Shown here: positions 31,963 to 44,254 of the stretch, piece by piece | Numbering within the stretch: position 1 is the first letter of the stretch | Layout: each line of letters begins with the position of its first letter | From: Pseudoneurospora amorphoporcata | Taxonomy: Eukaryota; Ascomycota; Sordariomycetes; Sordariales; Sordariaceae | Length of the DNA: 64,000 nt | NCBI GenBank assembly: GCA_033297205.1 | Contig: MU859137.1 | Location: forward strand, 82,659 to 146,658 | Direction: 5' to 3' | Made by a program: the position numbers and the translations under genes | The notes under the pieces: generated by a model | What the model saw: the letters and a program-made list of their open reading frames with translations, nothing else | Databases searched by the model: none | Told to the model about the DNA's origin: nothing

Positions 31963-34904
31963 CTAGTGATGCGGCGGGTACGTAGAAACTGGCGCGTATA
32001 CGGGAGTCCGCAATGGCGCATGTGTGGCTTCAGGTTGTCCGTGGTACCGGTAGTCGTGACCCAAGGGAATGTACGTAGCAACAGGTTGAAAGTGCCCGTC
32101 AGTTCTGCGAAACCATTGATTAGTACCTGTCGGGAAAATAATTGTGTTGCGGAGGGAAACTTACTCAATACCCAGGACTCTTTCCTGCCGCTTTACACTA
32201 CCACTTGGATATCCATCGGCATGGCGTTTGATGCCTGATACAACCTCCTCAGAGCGATGGTCGGCGGGTTGCTGATACCTTCCAATCACGCGCTCGGTTC
32301 GCGGATAAGTCGTGTGACCTGACCGAGAGTCGTGGATCCGCTCGCCCTCACGGTAGACTTGCCCATAGTCTTGAGGACGTGAAGCCGTCGGCCGAGAGTC
32401 GTACAACTCCACATCCACTGGCACTGGCTGGGAGCCGTGACGTTTTGGAAACTTGTTGGACACCCTTACGATCTCAGCAAAGTCTCCCAGTTGGTCCTCG
32501 ACATACTGGCCGTTTCTAGGGTCAGGACGCCACCTGTCGCGGTCCCCAACATAGATAGCGCCTGATTGATTGACGTCTTCGTGTTCTCTTCTAGGCGGTG
32601 GTGGAGGGCGTGCCTCTTGAGAGTAGCGCGCCGGTACTACACTCTCATGCCTCACTGGTCCGGGAGAATCGTGGATCACAATCGGACGGACCTCCGACCT
32701 AGGATAAGCGTTGTCCTCTCTGATCCATGACTGGGTATCCGCTCTGACGGGCTGTCCGTAATCACGGTATGAGGGCATGTCATGGGGGTTACCAGTGCCT
32801 GCAACTTGAGCATACGCCCGAGTCAGAACACGCGGTTGCGAGCTAACCACGATATAAGACTCGGGGCGTGCAGCAGGCGCCGTGGCGGTTCGGATGCCTT
32901 CACTTCGAGGTGGAAGCGTGATGAATTCTTCCCGAGTATTCAGTGTGTAATGCACCTGCCTACTGGGCATATCGTTATGGGCCTCCCGCGGCTGCCTGTA
33001 CTCCTGACCAGGAAACTCGGTCGGGAACTTTGCAACATCTGGGGATCTTTCCTCAACGGACGGCACGAGATAGTCCCTGAGGTCTTCGCCGTCATGTCTT
33101 ACCCGTTCGACAACAGCGCCGGCATGAGAAGCAGCTTGAGGCCCAACTATAGGTCTGGAGCTGTTCCTAAGCGGCAGGCGTTTAACAGGCCAGTCCTGTC
33201 CACGGTAAAGATTGGAATCACCCACTCGTGGTGCCGATTCGACAAAACCAGGCCGCTGCACACTGCTGTAAGACGGCCCCGATTGTTGAGAGACATTTTC
33301 GTAGACATATCGCGCTGGTTGTAGTGGTTCCCTTGTGTAGTATATACCTTGATCCATCGGGCGGACATTCTCAGGCCCAGTAGGCTGCCAAGGTTGAGGT
33401 ACCCGATTGGCTGACCTGTCGATGCCATCTGTGGCGGTAGGGCTGGGCACATGCTCAACATTCCCAAGCCGCTGACGCTCGACTGCCTGGCTCCAGGCCT
33501 GACCGACAGCTCGGTACCTGTTGAAGCCACGTTCGGCTCTCTTTGCAGCCAGTCTCTCCTTTCGGGCTTCCTTCTTGGCCTTCTTCTTGTTTGCTCTTCG
33601 CGAGATTGCTGGGCCTGGTTGAGCATGACTGGGCTGAGTTAGATCGACAGTTGGGGGAGATGGCTTCGGGGCTGGGACAGGCAGCGTGGATCGGACCCGC
33701 GCGGTCTCCTTATCTGGCGAAACCTCTTCCACTGAAGAGGTGTCAGAAGATTGATCCTCGTCATCGTCGTCCTCGTCTTCATCATCGCTTTCTGAGTCCG
33801 AAATGACGACAACTTCGGCCAAGATTTCGTCAAGCTGGTCGCGGCCCGTCTCCTCATCTCCTCGCCACTTGACCAGGTAGTCGAGACAGAGACCCTCAAC
33901 GGCTTTCCTAGCATTGACATAGCTTGTTTCTCTTAGAAGCTTGTCATATCTCGTGTGGTTATGTCTGATATGAGCAAGAACAGCGAGCTGAACACGACGT
34001 GAAAGCGTAACATGAGCAGCAAGACCGACCGGCGGATCCTTTTTGTCTTTTAGTCGTGCCTAGAACAGAGAAAAGTAAGTACGTGAATCCACCCAAGGAA
34101 TTTGTTTCGACGGTTTATCAATATGGATGGTGCGCCTACCTTGTTGAACGAGTGTTCAAGAATCATTTGGCGGTCGGTGTTCGGTATACGCGGAAACAGA
34201 TCCCTTATAGCTGCGTCAGCTTGCTTGTTGATGTCTTCTTGTTTCTCTGGGATGGGCTCCGGTTGGCCGGCGCCTGTATCAGGTGTAGGCAGTTCCGAGT
34301 CTTGTCCCAATTGTTGACGTGCCTGCTCGACAATGGACTCTCGAACATGAATACCAACACGGTTCAGATGGCGACTAAGCTCCTTGGAGAACTGGCCGTT
34401 GGAAGACTACAAAGCGTAGTGTCAGAACATGGTCAGGTTGAAGGTGGGAAGGCGGAATTTATTACAAACCGTGACGATAAAGATCATGGCACCATGCTCT
34501 CGGGAAAGCTCTTTACAAGCAGAAGTCAAGGTGGGATTGCCAATGGGCACAAACTCGAAGCCCGGCGGGGGCTCCCGATTCTCGGTGAACTGTTGCTTGT
34601 TAGTCAACGCATTACTCTCCCAAACGCACACATGCCAGCGCTTGTTTGGCGCATAGATAGATGTCCAGTTCCGGTCGGTCATTACCTCGATCTCCAGCTT
34701 CTTCTTCTTGTCCTTGTTCTCAATGAACTCAAACCAGGACTTGTGTTTGGATGAACACTGTGGTCGGTCAGGCTTGGCTACCAGGCCAGCGGGGAGCGGC
34801 GCAGTCCAGTCCATGATATTGCCCTTGCGATCCCTCTGATGCCGTGCTTTGGCATGATCTCCCCTGGCCGCGCCATGGCCAGTGGTTCTCTTCTCTCTAC
34901 CCAT
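31963..34904 (-). CDS. DUF2293-domain protein
   Basis: Four exons: 34904-34470, 34406-34140, 34059-32165 and 32104-31963, giving 912 residues. The start MGREKRTTGHGAARGDHAKA is the first ATG in frame. An N-terminal region (about 35-145) contains HKSWFEFIENKDKKKKLEIE and GAMIFIVT. The DUF2293 domain covers about residues 185-310 and spans two introns: INKQADAAIRDLFPRIPNTD, MILEHSFNK, then DPPVGLAAHVTLSRRVQLAV and RHNHTRYDKLL. It is followed by an acidic Ser/Asp/Glu run, a KKKAKKEARKERLAAKRAER nuclear-localisation-like stretch, and a long disordered Arg/Pro/Tyr-rich tail. The last exon adds 47 residues ending YPPHH. The function of DUF2293 is unknown to me; nuclear location is inferred from the basic stretch. 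Confidence 0.88.
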
Positions 34905-36240
34905 ATCGGTCGACAATAGCCTACAACCCCAGCATGAAAGCGCAATAGTCAGTAGCCTTTTTGGTTCACGCCACGCTTATACCTTTGGTGCGGAGCAATC
35001 AAGACAAGCAGCGCGGGGTTATCCTTCAAAGGGTCCTCGTGGTGAACTGGAGGCAAAGAAAGCAGACGAAGACTGAATCCGAGGCCGGGCGGGCTGTCGC
35101 GATGGCTTTCGCTCTGTTCAGCTGTGGACGGCGTCGCCTTCGAGCAAGCGAAGCAAGATCAATGCTTGCGCAGATGATGAGAAGGAAAACTGGAAACGAG
35201 AACAGGCGCAGAACGAGGAGTAGAAAAGAACGTCGACTTCTTGTTCAGCTAGACGTGAAGACAAGCAAGCCGCGACAAAGATAGGCGCGGTAAGAGAACT
35301 GCGAGGATTTGTGATGCCACGGAGTGCGAAAGCAATGAGATCTCTCGTCAGTTTCCGATACCACGCGGTCTTTTGTTCTCTTTCGCGCTTCGCAGAAAGC
35401 TGAGAATCTCAAGAACCGTTCAAGTTCAAATTGGTGGGGGAGTAGTAGTAGTAGGGGCTACAGCGACAACTGAAAGAAGCAGGGCACAAGTCGAAATATG
35501 CGCAAGGGTTCAAGAAGTCGGATCTGAAGTTGTCCTGCAGAAAGGCCGCGGTCAAGTCAGATGAAGGCAGGTGGCAAGTTCGGCGCTGCTTTTTCAATTG
35601 ATGTGGATGTTGGAGGACAGGACGGACGAGTGATGGAATGACAGGCGGAGAGCAAGAACAGGCAATTGAGTCGAAGGGCCGGGAGACACCTGCAGAAGGC
35701 AGAAAACAGAGTTCGGGCTGGCGGCCCACATGACTGCGATGACAGGAGGCGGAATGAGTGGGGCCTGACACTGCCCGCGCGTCCAGCCCAATCTGAGAAT
35801 GGTTTCACGTGCGCCACAATGTCCTATGGCGCCACACTTTGCACGACGTGACCATTATCGCAACTTCCATCATTGCAACCATCACGGCAACTGGACTGTG
35901 ATTGCAATGCTGCCTGGACGGGGAACGACTCCCAAAGTTTGTACCTTCGCTTTTGAACAACACTAGGTAAAGCAGCCAAGTATTTCGCGACAGTAACTCA
36001 GGCACCGCTTTCTCTTCGGAAAGAACGATAAACCCAAGCAACTTTTGCATTCAACACGAAATCGCGACGGCATTGGCACCTGTCGGGTGTCGTGACAAAA
36101 ATATAATTATCGACCGCCTCACACTGCTGTAGGTTTACTTCAATCAGAGCGAGTATCGTGTATAAGTCGCCATCTCCTGGTCATTACTACCATTTTTCTG
36201 AACACTTTTCACACCACTGAATGCTTGAGCTTTCCTCAAA
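34905..36240. promoter_or_regulatory. Divergent promoter region of the DUF2293 gene and the DEAH helicase
   Basis: A gap of 1.3 kb between divergent starts. It contains a CACGTG hexamer near 35805. Open frames of up to 120 codons exist but show no family resemblance. Confidence 0.5.
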
Positions 36241-38336
36241 ATGGCAGCTGATCTTGGACTCGACGCCGGTTTCATTCCTGCCTTGCACAAGCCATCTGCA
36301 CTTTTGCCCATCGCCAAACATCGCGAGGCTCTGCTGTACACGGTAGAAACGCATCCTGTCACCATCGTCGTCGGTCAGACAGGTTCTGGAAAGAGTACGC
36401 AAATCCCTCAGTTCCTTGAGAAAGCAGGATGGTGTGCTGATGGGAAGGTCATTGCAATTACTCAGGTATGTAGAAATCATGCCCTTGATACTTCCAAAAA
36501 CACAAGCTCGACATGGCTATGCTAACGTTTCCATAGCCTCGCCGTGTCGCTGCAACCACTGTTGCCATCAGAGTAGCCGAAGAATTTGGCTGTGAACTTG
36601 GAAAGGAAGTCGGCTTCTCCATCCGCTTCGAGGATGTCACCTCTGAAGCAACCCGCATCAAGTTCCTCACTGACGGTCTTCTGATTAGAGAGGCGCTCGT
36701 TGATCCCTTGCTTTCTCGCTACTCCGTCATCATGATCGATGAAGCCCATGAAAGGTCCATCAGCTCTGACATCTTGCTTGGCTTACTCAAGAAGATCCGC
36801 AAGAAGCGTCCCGAGCTGAGGATCATTATCAGCAGTGCAACTCTGCAAGCCGAGGAATCTCTTAGGTTCTTCTCCGATAGCACTGACGAGGCCAAGTCCG
36901 CTGACAATGTCAAGTCTGACGAGAAGCAGGATGCCCCGGTCGGCGCCATCGTCAGCCTGGAAGGTCGGACATACCCCATTGATATCCTCTACACCGAGAA
37001 GCCCGTCGAGGACTATCTTGAGAAGGCCATCTCGACCGTCTTCGACATTCACGCCAACGAACCCAAGGGTGACATTCTCGTTTTTCTGACCGGCAGGGAC
37101 GAGATCGAAAAGGCCGTCGAAGCTGTCTCCGAGCGCTCCGCCCAGTTGCCCGCAGGATCCGAAGCCATCTTGCCTTTGCCACTTTATGCTGGCCTCCCGA
37201 CTGAGAAGCAGATGTACGTGTTTGATCAGACTCCCGACAACTTCAGAAAGGTCATCTTCTCGACCAACATCGCCGAAGCCTCCGTGACCATTGATGGCAT
37301 CGTCTATGTCGTCGATTCCGGCTTTGTCAAACTGCGAGCATACAACCCCCAGACCGGAATAGAGACACTGACTGTAACGCCCGTTTCCAAAGCCTCTGCC
37401 GCACAGCGTGTTGGGCGAGCGGGCAGAACGAAAGCTGGAAAATGCTTCCGTCTCTATACCGAGGAAGCGTACCAGGCCCTCCCTGATGCCAACCCCCCCG
37501 AGATTCAACGGTCAAATTTGGCACCTTTCGTTCTTCAGCTCAAGGCACTCGGCATTGACAATGTCTTGCGCTTTGATTTCCTCACCCCACCCCCTGCTGA
37601 GCTCATGACGCGTGCTTTGGAGCTGCTGTACTCCCTGGGTGCTTTGGATGACTACGCCAAACTCACGAAGCCGCTGGGTCTGAGGATGGCTGAGCTGGCC
37701 GTTGAACCAATGATGGCCAAGACCGTCCTCTCCGCCTCTTCTTTCGGTTGCCTTGACGAGATGTTGACAATTGCAGCCATGACCAGCCTGGGCGGTTCCA
37801 TCTGGGTCCAGCCCGACGGCGGAAAGGAAGAAGCAGAGAGCGCGAAGCGCAAGTTTGCTGCTGATGAAGGTGACCATCTTACGCTTTTGAACGTCTACCA
37901 GGCATTCGTTACCAGGGGACGCAAGGAGGCCCGGTTCTGTCACGATAACCTCATCAACTTCAAGGCAATGACGCGCGCCATGAGCATCCGCGCGCAGTTG
38001 AGAAGGTGGCTTGAACGCTTTGGGATCACCGAGGATGACTCGTCAGTCGCTCAGGCAGGAGCTGGAGTTAACAAGGCGGAGCAGATCCGACGATGCCTGA
38101 CAACGGGTTACTTTGCCCATGCTGCACGTATGCAGCCGGACGGATCCTTCCGAAACGTGTCAGGCACGACGGTGCTGCACGCCCATCCCAGCTCGCTCAT
38201 GTTCAACCGTAAGGCTGACTGGGTCGTCTTCCACGAGATCATAGAGTCCGGGGAGAAGACATTTATTCGGGACATCACCAAGATCGAGAAGAACTGGCTG
38301 GTCGAGTATGCGCCTGCCTTTTACAGTACGATGTGA
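36241..38336 (+). CDS. DEAH-box RNA helicase, DHX35 type
   Basis: ATP-dependent RNA helicase of the DEAH/DHX family. Two exons, 36241-36465 and 36537-38336, give 674 residues; the 71-nt intron has GTATGT, GCTAAC and CCATAG. Motif I is GQTGSGKST (45-53), motif Ia PRRVAA (76-81), motif II DEAH (143-146), motif III SAT, motif V STNIAEASVTIDG and motif VI QRVGRAGR. Winged-helix, ratchet and OB-fold segments follow: QRSNLAPFVLQLKALGIDN, FAADEGDHLTLLNVYQAF, LHAHPSSLMF. Overall order and length agree best with human DHX35, a component of the catalytic-step spliceosome that has no yeast counterpart. It lacks the long N-terminal extensions of PRP2, PRP16, PRP22 and PRP43. A nuclear splicing role is inferred from the orthologue. 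Confidence 0.92.
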
Positions 38337-41300
38337 AGGCAATCAAGCATCCCGAGGACTAGGCCTGCCCGCGTGAGCGGTCTCATGCAGGGAGAGCAGT
38401 AACTCTGTGTCGGAACAGGTCCTGTTTTCCAGGTTTATGTTTTGGATGTTTGACTGAGTAGGCAGTTTCAGACGTACAACACCAACATTACCACATGCCT
38501 TTGATATTGCCTCCCAGTACTACGTACCGCCAAGTCTGTCTGAAAGCAGACATTCGATTCGATTAACTTGTTGTGCGACCACATGGCAACCAGTCAAGAA
38601 CCTCCGAACGCTGTCCTGCACTACAATGACGCAAACGATATCGCATACGATACGCTGTGAAACAATATCCACGTCGAGCTATTGTAGTGTGTGAATGATT
38701 TCCTTGGCTTTTCTCCCCTCGAGCTATTTGCAGATCGTTCTCGTTCTCATGCCCCGGCGGACTTTTTGTATGGAGCAGAGAGGAGACAACTTTGATTTCG
38801 TCTCCGCAGAGGGGAGCCGGGGATGGTGGAACAAAACCTGGAAGTGTGTGGGGGATGAGAGAGAGGCCATTCCCGGAATTTCCTTGTATAATCTCGGTCA
38901 GAAACACAACAAGGCAGGGTCGGAAGCACCCGTAGGTCCTGGGATCAAGTCATTGAAGAGAAATGTCAATCTTCATGGCAAATGATATTGGCGAATTCAA
39001 ACCGAACGATTAGGCAGGGCAGGCTCAGCTGGCTGGCCAGTCCTTTTCGGGCAGCGTGGCGACTACTGGCTATCTATAGATCTTCGACACAGCATGTACA
39101 CTACGCAGAATATCTCAGCTGCTGGGTACGGTTGAAGGAACGATCGGCAGATGCAATGGATTCCTCGACTCGGCACTCGCTGCAGATGTTATTATCATAG
39201 TCAGTGAGCAATAAAATGGTCTGTAGGCTTTGAGTTTGAAGCCAAAATGCCCGACGGGCACTCCTTGTGAATCTCCGGTTTTGTCCTTCTTCGACCAGCG
39301 TTCGAAGCCCAGCGTTTCGTTCTTATCATGATCGGGTCGGGGCTGTCTATCCGATCCGTTTGTTGGGGCCTTCCTTTCTCGTTCGTTTCCGTCGGCCATC
39401 CTCATCGCCTTTGACGGGCTAGAGGTATTTGTAACCGACCTGCCTTGGCCCTTGGCGGGAGAAGCCGATGAAAAACGACTCGAGCAGCTAGTCCGGTTGG
39501 CGTCCGTTCTCCCAGTGCAGTGCCTCCCTCCCTCCCCCGTCCCCCCGTTCTCGCCGTCCCCTGAAATTGGAGAGTTGCTGACACGGCCATCATCTCGGCA
39601 AAGCAACATCCCACTTTGTTGGATTTTTTTGATTACCAGACGAGCACTAAGACAAGGTACTTCTCGGCCACAGCGTTGAGATAGGGCGAAGGGAGGTATC
39701 GCGTCTTAGCCAGTCGCCGTGTGGCACTGTGTCCTGGCGAGATTTAGCGCCATCTCGACGAGGGGTGCCCAGAGAAGCCAATGCAGTGGATGGAAGAGAA
39801 GCTTCAAGGAGGTTGGTTCCTGCATATCAGACAGGGGTCCGCCTCTCTCCAACGAAGCTTCTTTTCTCTCTGTCAACGGAACGTCCCCTTCGCGCTCTCT
39901 TTTGAAACCGCCTTCGACCGTGATTGGCGAGCCGGGCCCGGCTGTACCTGGAAAAATGGGGCGGTGTGTTGCAGCACCTAGCCCGCCGAGCAGCAAATGC
40001 ATTTTGTACTGAAGTATCCTCCGTTCCCACACCTTGGGCCAATCCGACGAATAGGACCGGCTTAGGAGTGGATATTGATGATCATGTCTGCCAGTCAGAG
40101 TTCAGCGACAAGACTGAAAGCGATTGTGATGCCGGTCGAGGTCGTGCGAATCCCGTACATTACCAGCTCCTGAACCAGGGGCATGGAAAGACACAATTGC
40201 GGGCCATCCCATGACGACGAGTCTCCCCGTTTGGTGGACGAAGCAGTTTGTGTGTGTCGGGTGTGCCAGGGCAGTGGGCAGTCAGTTGACGGTTGGCGCA
40301 AACCGCAAACCGCCGTTCGCAGTCCTTCGCAGTCGCACACATAAAAAAAAAGGATGCGAGGACACGGCGAGACCCCCCCCCCCCTTTTTGATGAAGGTGA
40401 GATTAAGCAATTTCTATTCGTCGAGCCAGGCCATACCTGCCCAGAAAATGCAGGTCCAAAAATGGACAATTGGTGTGAACAATCGCGCAGTCGCTGACGG
40501 GAGGATCGTGGGCGGCCGTGGATGAGGTGAGGCCATCGTCGACGTAGTTCTAGTCAACGTTGGAATTGCTTGATGGAAGATGGTCGGCTGTCTCCCAAAC
40601 CAGACAGATTCAGACAATCCCCAGAGTCTCGACGAAGCAAAAGATGCCATGCTCATATGCTCCTTCCTACTAGACTGGGGTCAAAGTTAATTTTTTCATG
40701 CTCGCTCCTTTTCCCCTCCATGAGTCCATCCGTGTCGTCCCTTCTTTTTTTTTTTTTTCCACATGTGCCGCCCCCTGCACGGCGCAATCGAGCGTGCAGT
40801 GCTAGGAGGTGCATCCAGCAGGAGGAATGCATCCTTGGCTTCCAGGCCGGGCCTGTGAAGGAGAGCGGTCCACAGGGGCCCAGTCCCTGGTCTGCTAGGT
40901 CTGCGGGGCCTGAGAGTCTCCACTCCGCTTCCTCCTCCGCCTGTTCTCTCCTTTCGCTCGTGTGGGCGAATTGGCCGTGCAACATGGAAGCGTGCCTTCC
41001 ACTGCCACAGCACTCCAGTCGTTCAACGCTGCCGCTCTGTGTGAGTGCCGCACCGTCCCGGATTCTCGTGGCCTTCACCTTCCCTTCCATTTCCCTTTTC
41101 TCTCCTTTCCTCCAGTCGCTCCTTTCTCCTCCCCTCCCTCCTCCCACTCCTCCTCTTCCTCCACTCACACCACACGCTCTCCGCGGTGAAGACGTCTTCA
41201 GGTTTCCAACTATCTACGGTCTTTTCGACGCGTGGATATTACACTCTCTTTTTCTAAAAGTCGTCTGTTTCAGCTTCGGGATAGCTTCCCTGCCGTAGGG

Positions 41301-41452
41301 CGTGCCATTCTTTACCACCCACAAGTCATCACACAACTCCAGCTTGATCAGACGAACTACCGATCGTCCGAAATCATCTCGACGCTCTTTTGCGATTCCA
41401 ATATTCTCGGCTTGACCTTGAATAGTCCACTCCTTTTTGCGAAGCCCTCGCC

Positions 41453-41489
<37 letters not shown>

Positions 41490-41840
41490 CCAACATCACC
41501 ACAATCGTAATACCACGACACAGCTCGCCTCTTCGCTGTAGCCTCGATCTTCATCCGTCGCCTGTATATTCTCGTTCTTTTTGGAACCGTTCTTGGCTAC
41601 ACTCGATCTTGACTCGCCATCTCCTGCCTCTGGAAAGACAGCCATCGCCAACCCGCAATAACTTGCTGAACCTGCATACTTATTTCCGTGGTATAAATGT
41701 TATGACAACACTTTGTCGCTTGCGTTAAAGAGTCGACATCACGAAACCTTTCGAGTCGGCACCAGAGATTGCGACGACATTATTAGTTCGGTTATTTCGG
41801 CGTTGGATTTCATCGAGGACAGGTATCGCGATCGGTGAAA
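38337..41840. other. Intergenic region and long leader, 3.5 kb
   Basis: It lies between the helicase stop and the start of the SKG6-like gene, both on the plus strand. The last 1.2 kb (about 40.6-41.84 kb) is strongly CT-rich, includes a (CAA)12 microsatellite and several upstream ATGs, and is probably a long 5' leader. Left of that, open frames of 60-240 codons occur on both strands, but none carries a recognisable domain. Short C and A homopolymers lie at 40345-40385. Confidence 0.5.
41452..41487 (+). repeat. (CAA)12 microsatellite
   Basis: Twelve uninterrupted CAA units lie 350 bases upstream of the SKG6-like start codon, within its probable leader. An unstructured CAA tract in a leader is compatible with efficient scanning. 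Confidence 0.92.
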
Positions 41841-44254
41841 ATGGAGGGAGATGTTGGAAGGCTTCATTACGGCTTGGGACGCCGAGTCCCAGTCGTCAGA
41901 CGTCACGGCAGCATGGGAATAGGTTCGGCAACGTTGGGCTCCCGGGTCCCCACGCCCGTTTTCGTTGCTCGTGCTGCTACTTCTTCCTCGGATAAGGACT
42001 GCGTCGCAAACCCGAATCTTTGCGAAAAGCCTGTGGGCGGTTCGTCGTTGACCATCCCTATTGTGCTGGGTATCTGGTGAGTCTACCGAAATATGGTCAA
42101 GCTGATGCAAATCGACTCACAACATTCTAGTATCCCGCTTGTAGCCGCTTTCAGTGTCTTCTTCTACCTCCATCGGAGAAACGTGAAGAGGCTGGCGGCC
42201 GAGGAGGCCCATGACCCCCATAAATCCCTGGATTTTGGCTTGGACGAACACATGGGAGGCAGAACTAAACGCAAAAGCTTCCTGAAGGGGGGCGAAAAGG
42301 AAGCTGCCGGTGGGTCGCGATTCAATCGCCAGCAGATGTCAATGGACATGAATCTGTCCAGCCCTTATCTTCTGCCGCCCGATGCCCATGGTTCTCAGTC
42401 ATCACTCAACTCCTTGGCCCGCACTCTCAACCCGCAAGATGATCCTTTCCGCCCGGTAACCCAGTACACTGCCAGCGATGCTGCCTCGGTTCGTTCCATG
42501 CCCAGGGGAACCGACCGGGCCACCCCTTCTCCAGATCCCCGCGGCCCTCCTCCTCGTCAAGGTTCTATGCCCAGATCTCCAGAGCCCACTCACGCCAGGC
42601 TTGGCAATGGACCAAACGGACCGCTTTCTCCTCGTGGCAGCAGACCCCCTAGAATCTCTGTTCAAGATCCCTCTTCAAATGCGACATCAGACAACGAAAC
42701 AAGCGACTCGGAGAAGACCCTGACTGGCTCCCCCCGAGGGCCTCCTGCTGGCGCCCAGAAGGACGGCCTCAAGCCTCTCGCTTCTCCTACTCAGCCGGTT
42801 AGCCCCTCGGATTCTGCTGTCGACGTTGGCTCAAAGAAGGCCTCCACGGGCCTTGGACTCGCTAATATCCCTGAGCCTATGCAGGCTTCTATTCACGATG
42901 CTTCTTCGCCCTCATCCAGCCCTGCCAGCACTCCTCGCGAGCCTACTCACCTTTCATCGGCTGCTCCGACTATCCAGAAGCCTCAAGAGTACTTTGATCT
43001 CCCCAAGATGCCCGAAGAGCAGGGTGACGATGAGTTGGACCGCCGAGGACGTAACATGCAGAGAAAGTCACAGTTCTACGAACAGCAGGATGCTGCTCAG
43101 GATGGTCCTGGCCTAGGCGTACCTCAAAACGGCGAGAACCGTCGCTTATCTGTCGGTTTCCGTCCTCTGCCGCCTGATGATATCATGGAGTCCGAGGATC
43201 CCGAGTATCGCGCCAACCGTATCAGATCTTTCTACAAGGAGTACTTCGAGGACAAGCCTGGTGACGCGCCTCCCGTGCCGGCATTGCCCAAGAACATTGG
43301 TCAGATGCAAGCAAAGGGACCTCAGCAGCGGCAACCACCGCATATCCAGGATTACGATGATATGGCCGCACCCTATTTCGACCCCAAGGCGAATGCCTTC
43401 GTCATGCCTTATGCTCAGCCCGTGGCTCGCCGTGCCATGACTCCTCCCCCATCCGGCCAGAGATTCCCCGGTCCTCGCGGACCCGGTGGCCCCCGTGGAC
43501 CTGGTCACGCTCAAACCGGCAGCATGAGGGGTATGCCCCCTGGCATCGGTGGTCCTCCCCGCCCTGGTTCTTCTGTTTCCAACCAGATGGGCCCTCCCAG
43601 GAGACCCGGATCTGCCGCCTCCGGCTATGGGCGTCCTCGCGCCGGTTCAGCGTTTGCTGGTAGCAACGCCGGTAGCCGTGCGGGTAGCAGAGCTGGCGGA
43701 CCCCGCAAGCCCATGCCTCCCCCGGCAGACCTGCCTACTGTTCCCGCACCATCCATGTTGAAGGATGAGTTCTCAATCTTCAACGCGGCGGATTTCGCAC
43801 CACCAGAGACCTTCAAGGATCGTGCTCGTGGCCGTTCTCAAAGTCCGGCTGGTGAGCGCCGCCCGTACCAGATGAAGGTTCCTGTGCACTCGCCACTGGC
43901 GAATGCCTTCGACGAGCTCCCCGCTCTGCCCAGCCCGTAAGTTGATCCTGGATAGTTTGAACCTCTTGATGACTAGCCATTTACTGACCGATAAATAGTC
44001 ACGTTCTCCGCAAGTCAAGCACATTTACCGGTCTGGACTTCGCTCCTCCACCCAAGCTTGGCGGCGGCCACGCCGACAACAATAGCGACGCGGGCTCGGT
44101 CCATAGCAACCGCAGTGGTGCACTGTCCAACGCGCAGCTCAACGCTATTCGCAGTGGCGCGGGACGGGTAGACCATCTACCTGCGGATGCGCAGGTATTT
44201 ACGGCAGATGCTGTTGCCGACAAGCTAAAGCCGTCGTGGGGTCTGCGTGATTAA
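41841..44254 (+). CDS. Single-pass membrane protein, SKG6/TOS2-like
   Basis: Three exons: 41841-42076, 42131-43936 and 43999-44254, giving 765 residues. A short N-terminal region with two cysteines (DKDCVANPNLCEKPVGG) precedes one membrane helix at about 69-91, interrupted by intron 1 (LTIPIVLGIC then IPLVAAFSVFFYLHRR). Basic residues, then HDPHKSLDFGLDEHMGG, follow. The rest is a long disordered cytoplasmic tail rich in Pro, Ser and Gly, with NRIRSFYKEYFED near residue 440 and a short conserved-looking C-terminus (STFTGLDFAPPPKLGG, LKPSWGLRD). There is no cleavable signal peptide. The layout recalls SKG6/TOS2-type membrane anchors of the budding-site and septation machinery, but I cannot confirm membership. 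The exon-intron structure is well supported. Confidence 0.75.

Noticed and set aside
39115..39609. 164-codon minus-strand frame
   Set aside because: Polar composition is plausible, but there is no domain, and competing frames exist on the other strand. Without transcript support it was left out.
40570..41298. 242-codon plus-strand frame
   Set aside because: Its Ser/Phe/Pro-rich second half comes from simple CT-rich sequence in a probable leader.
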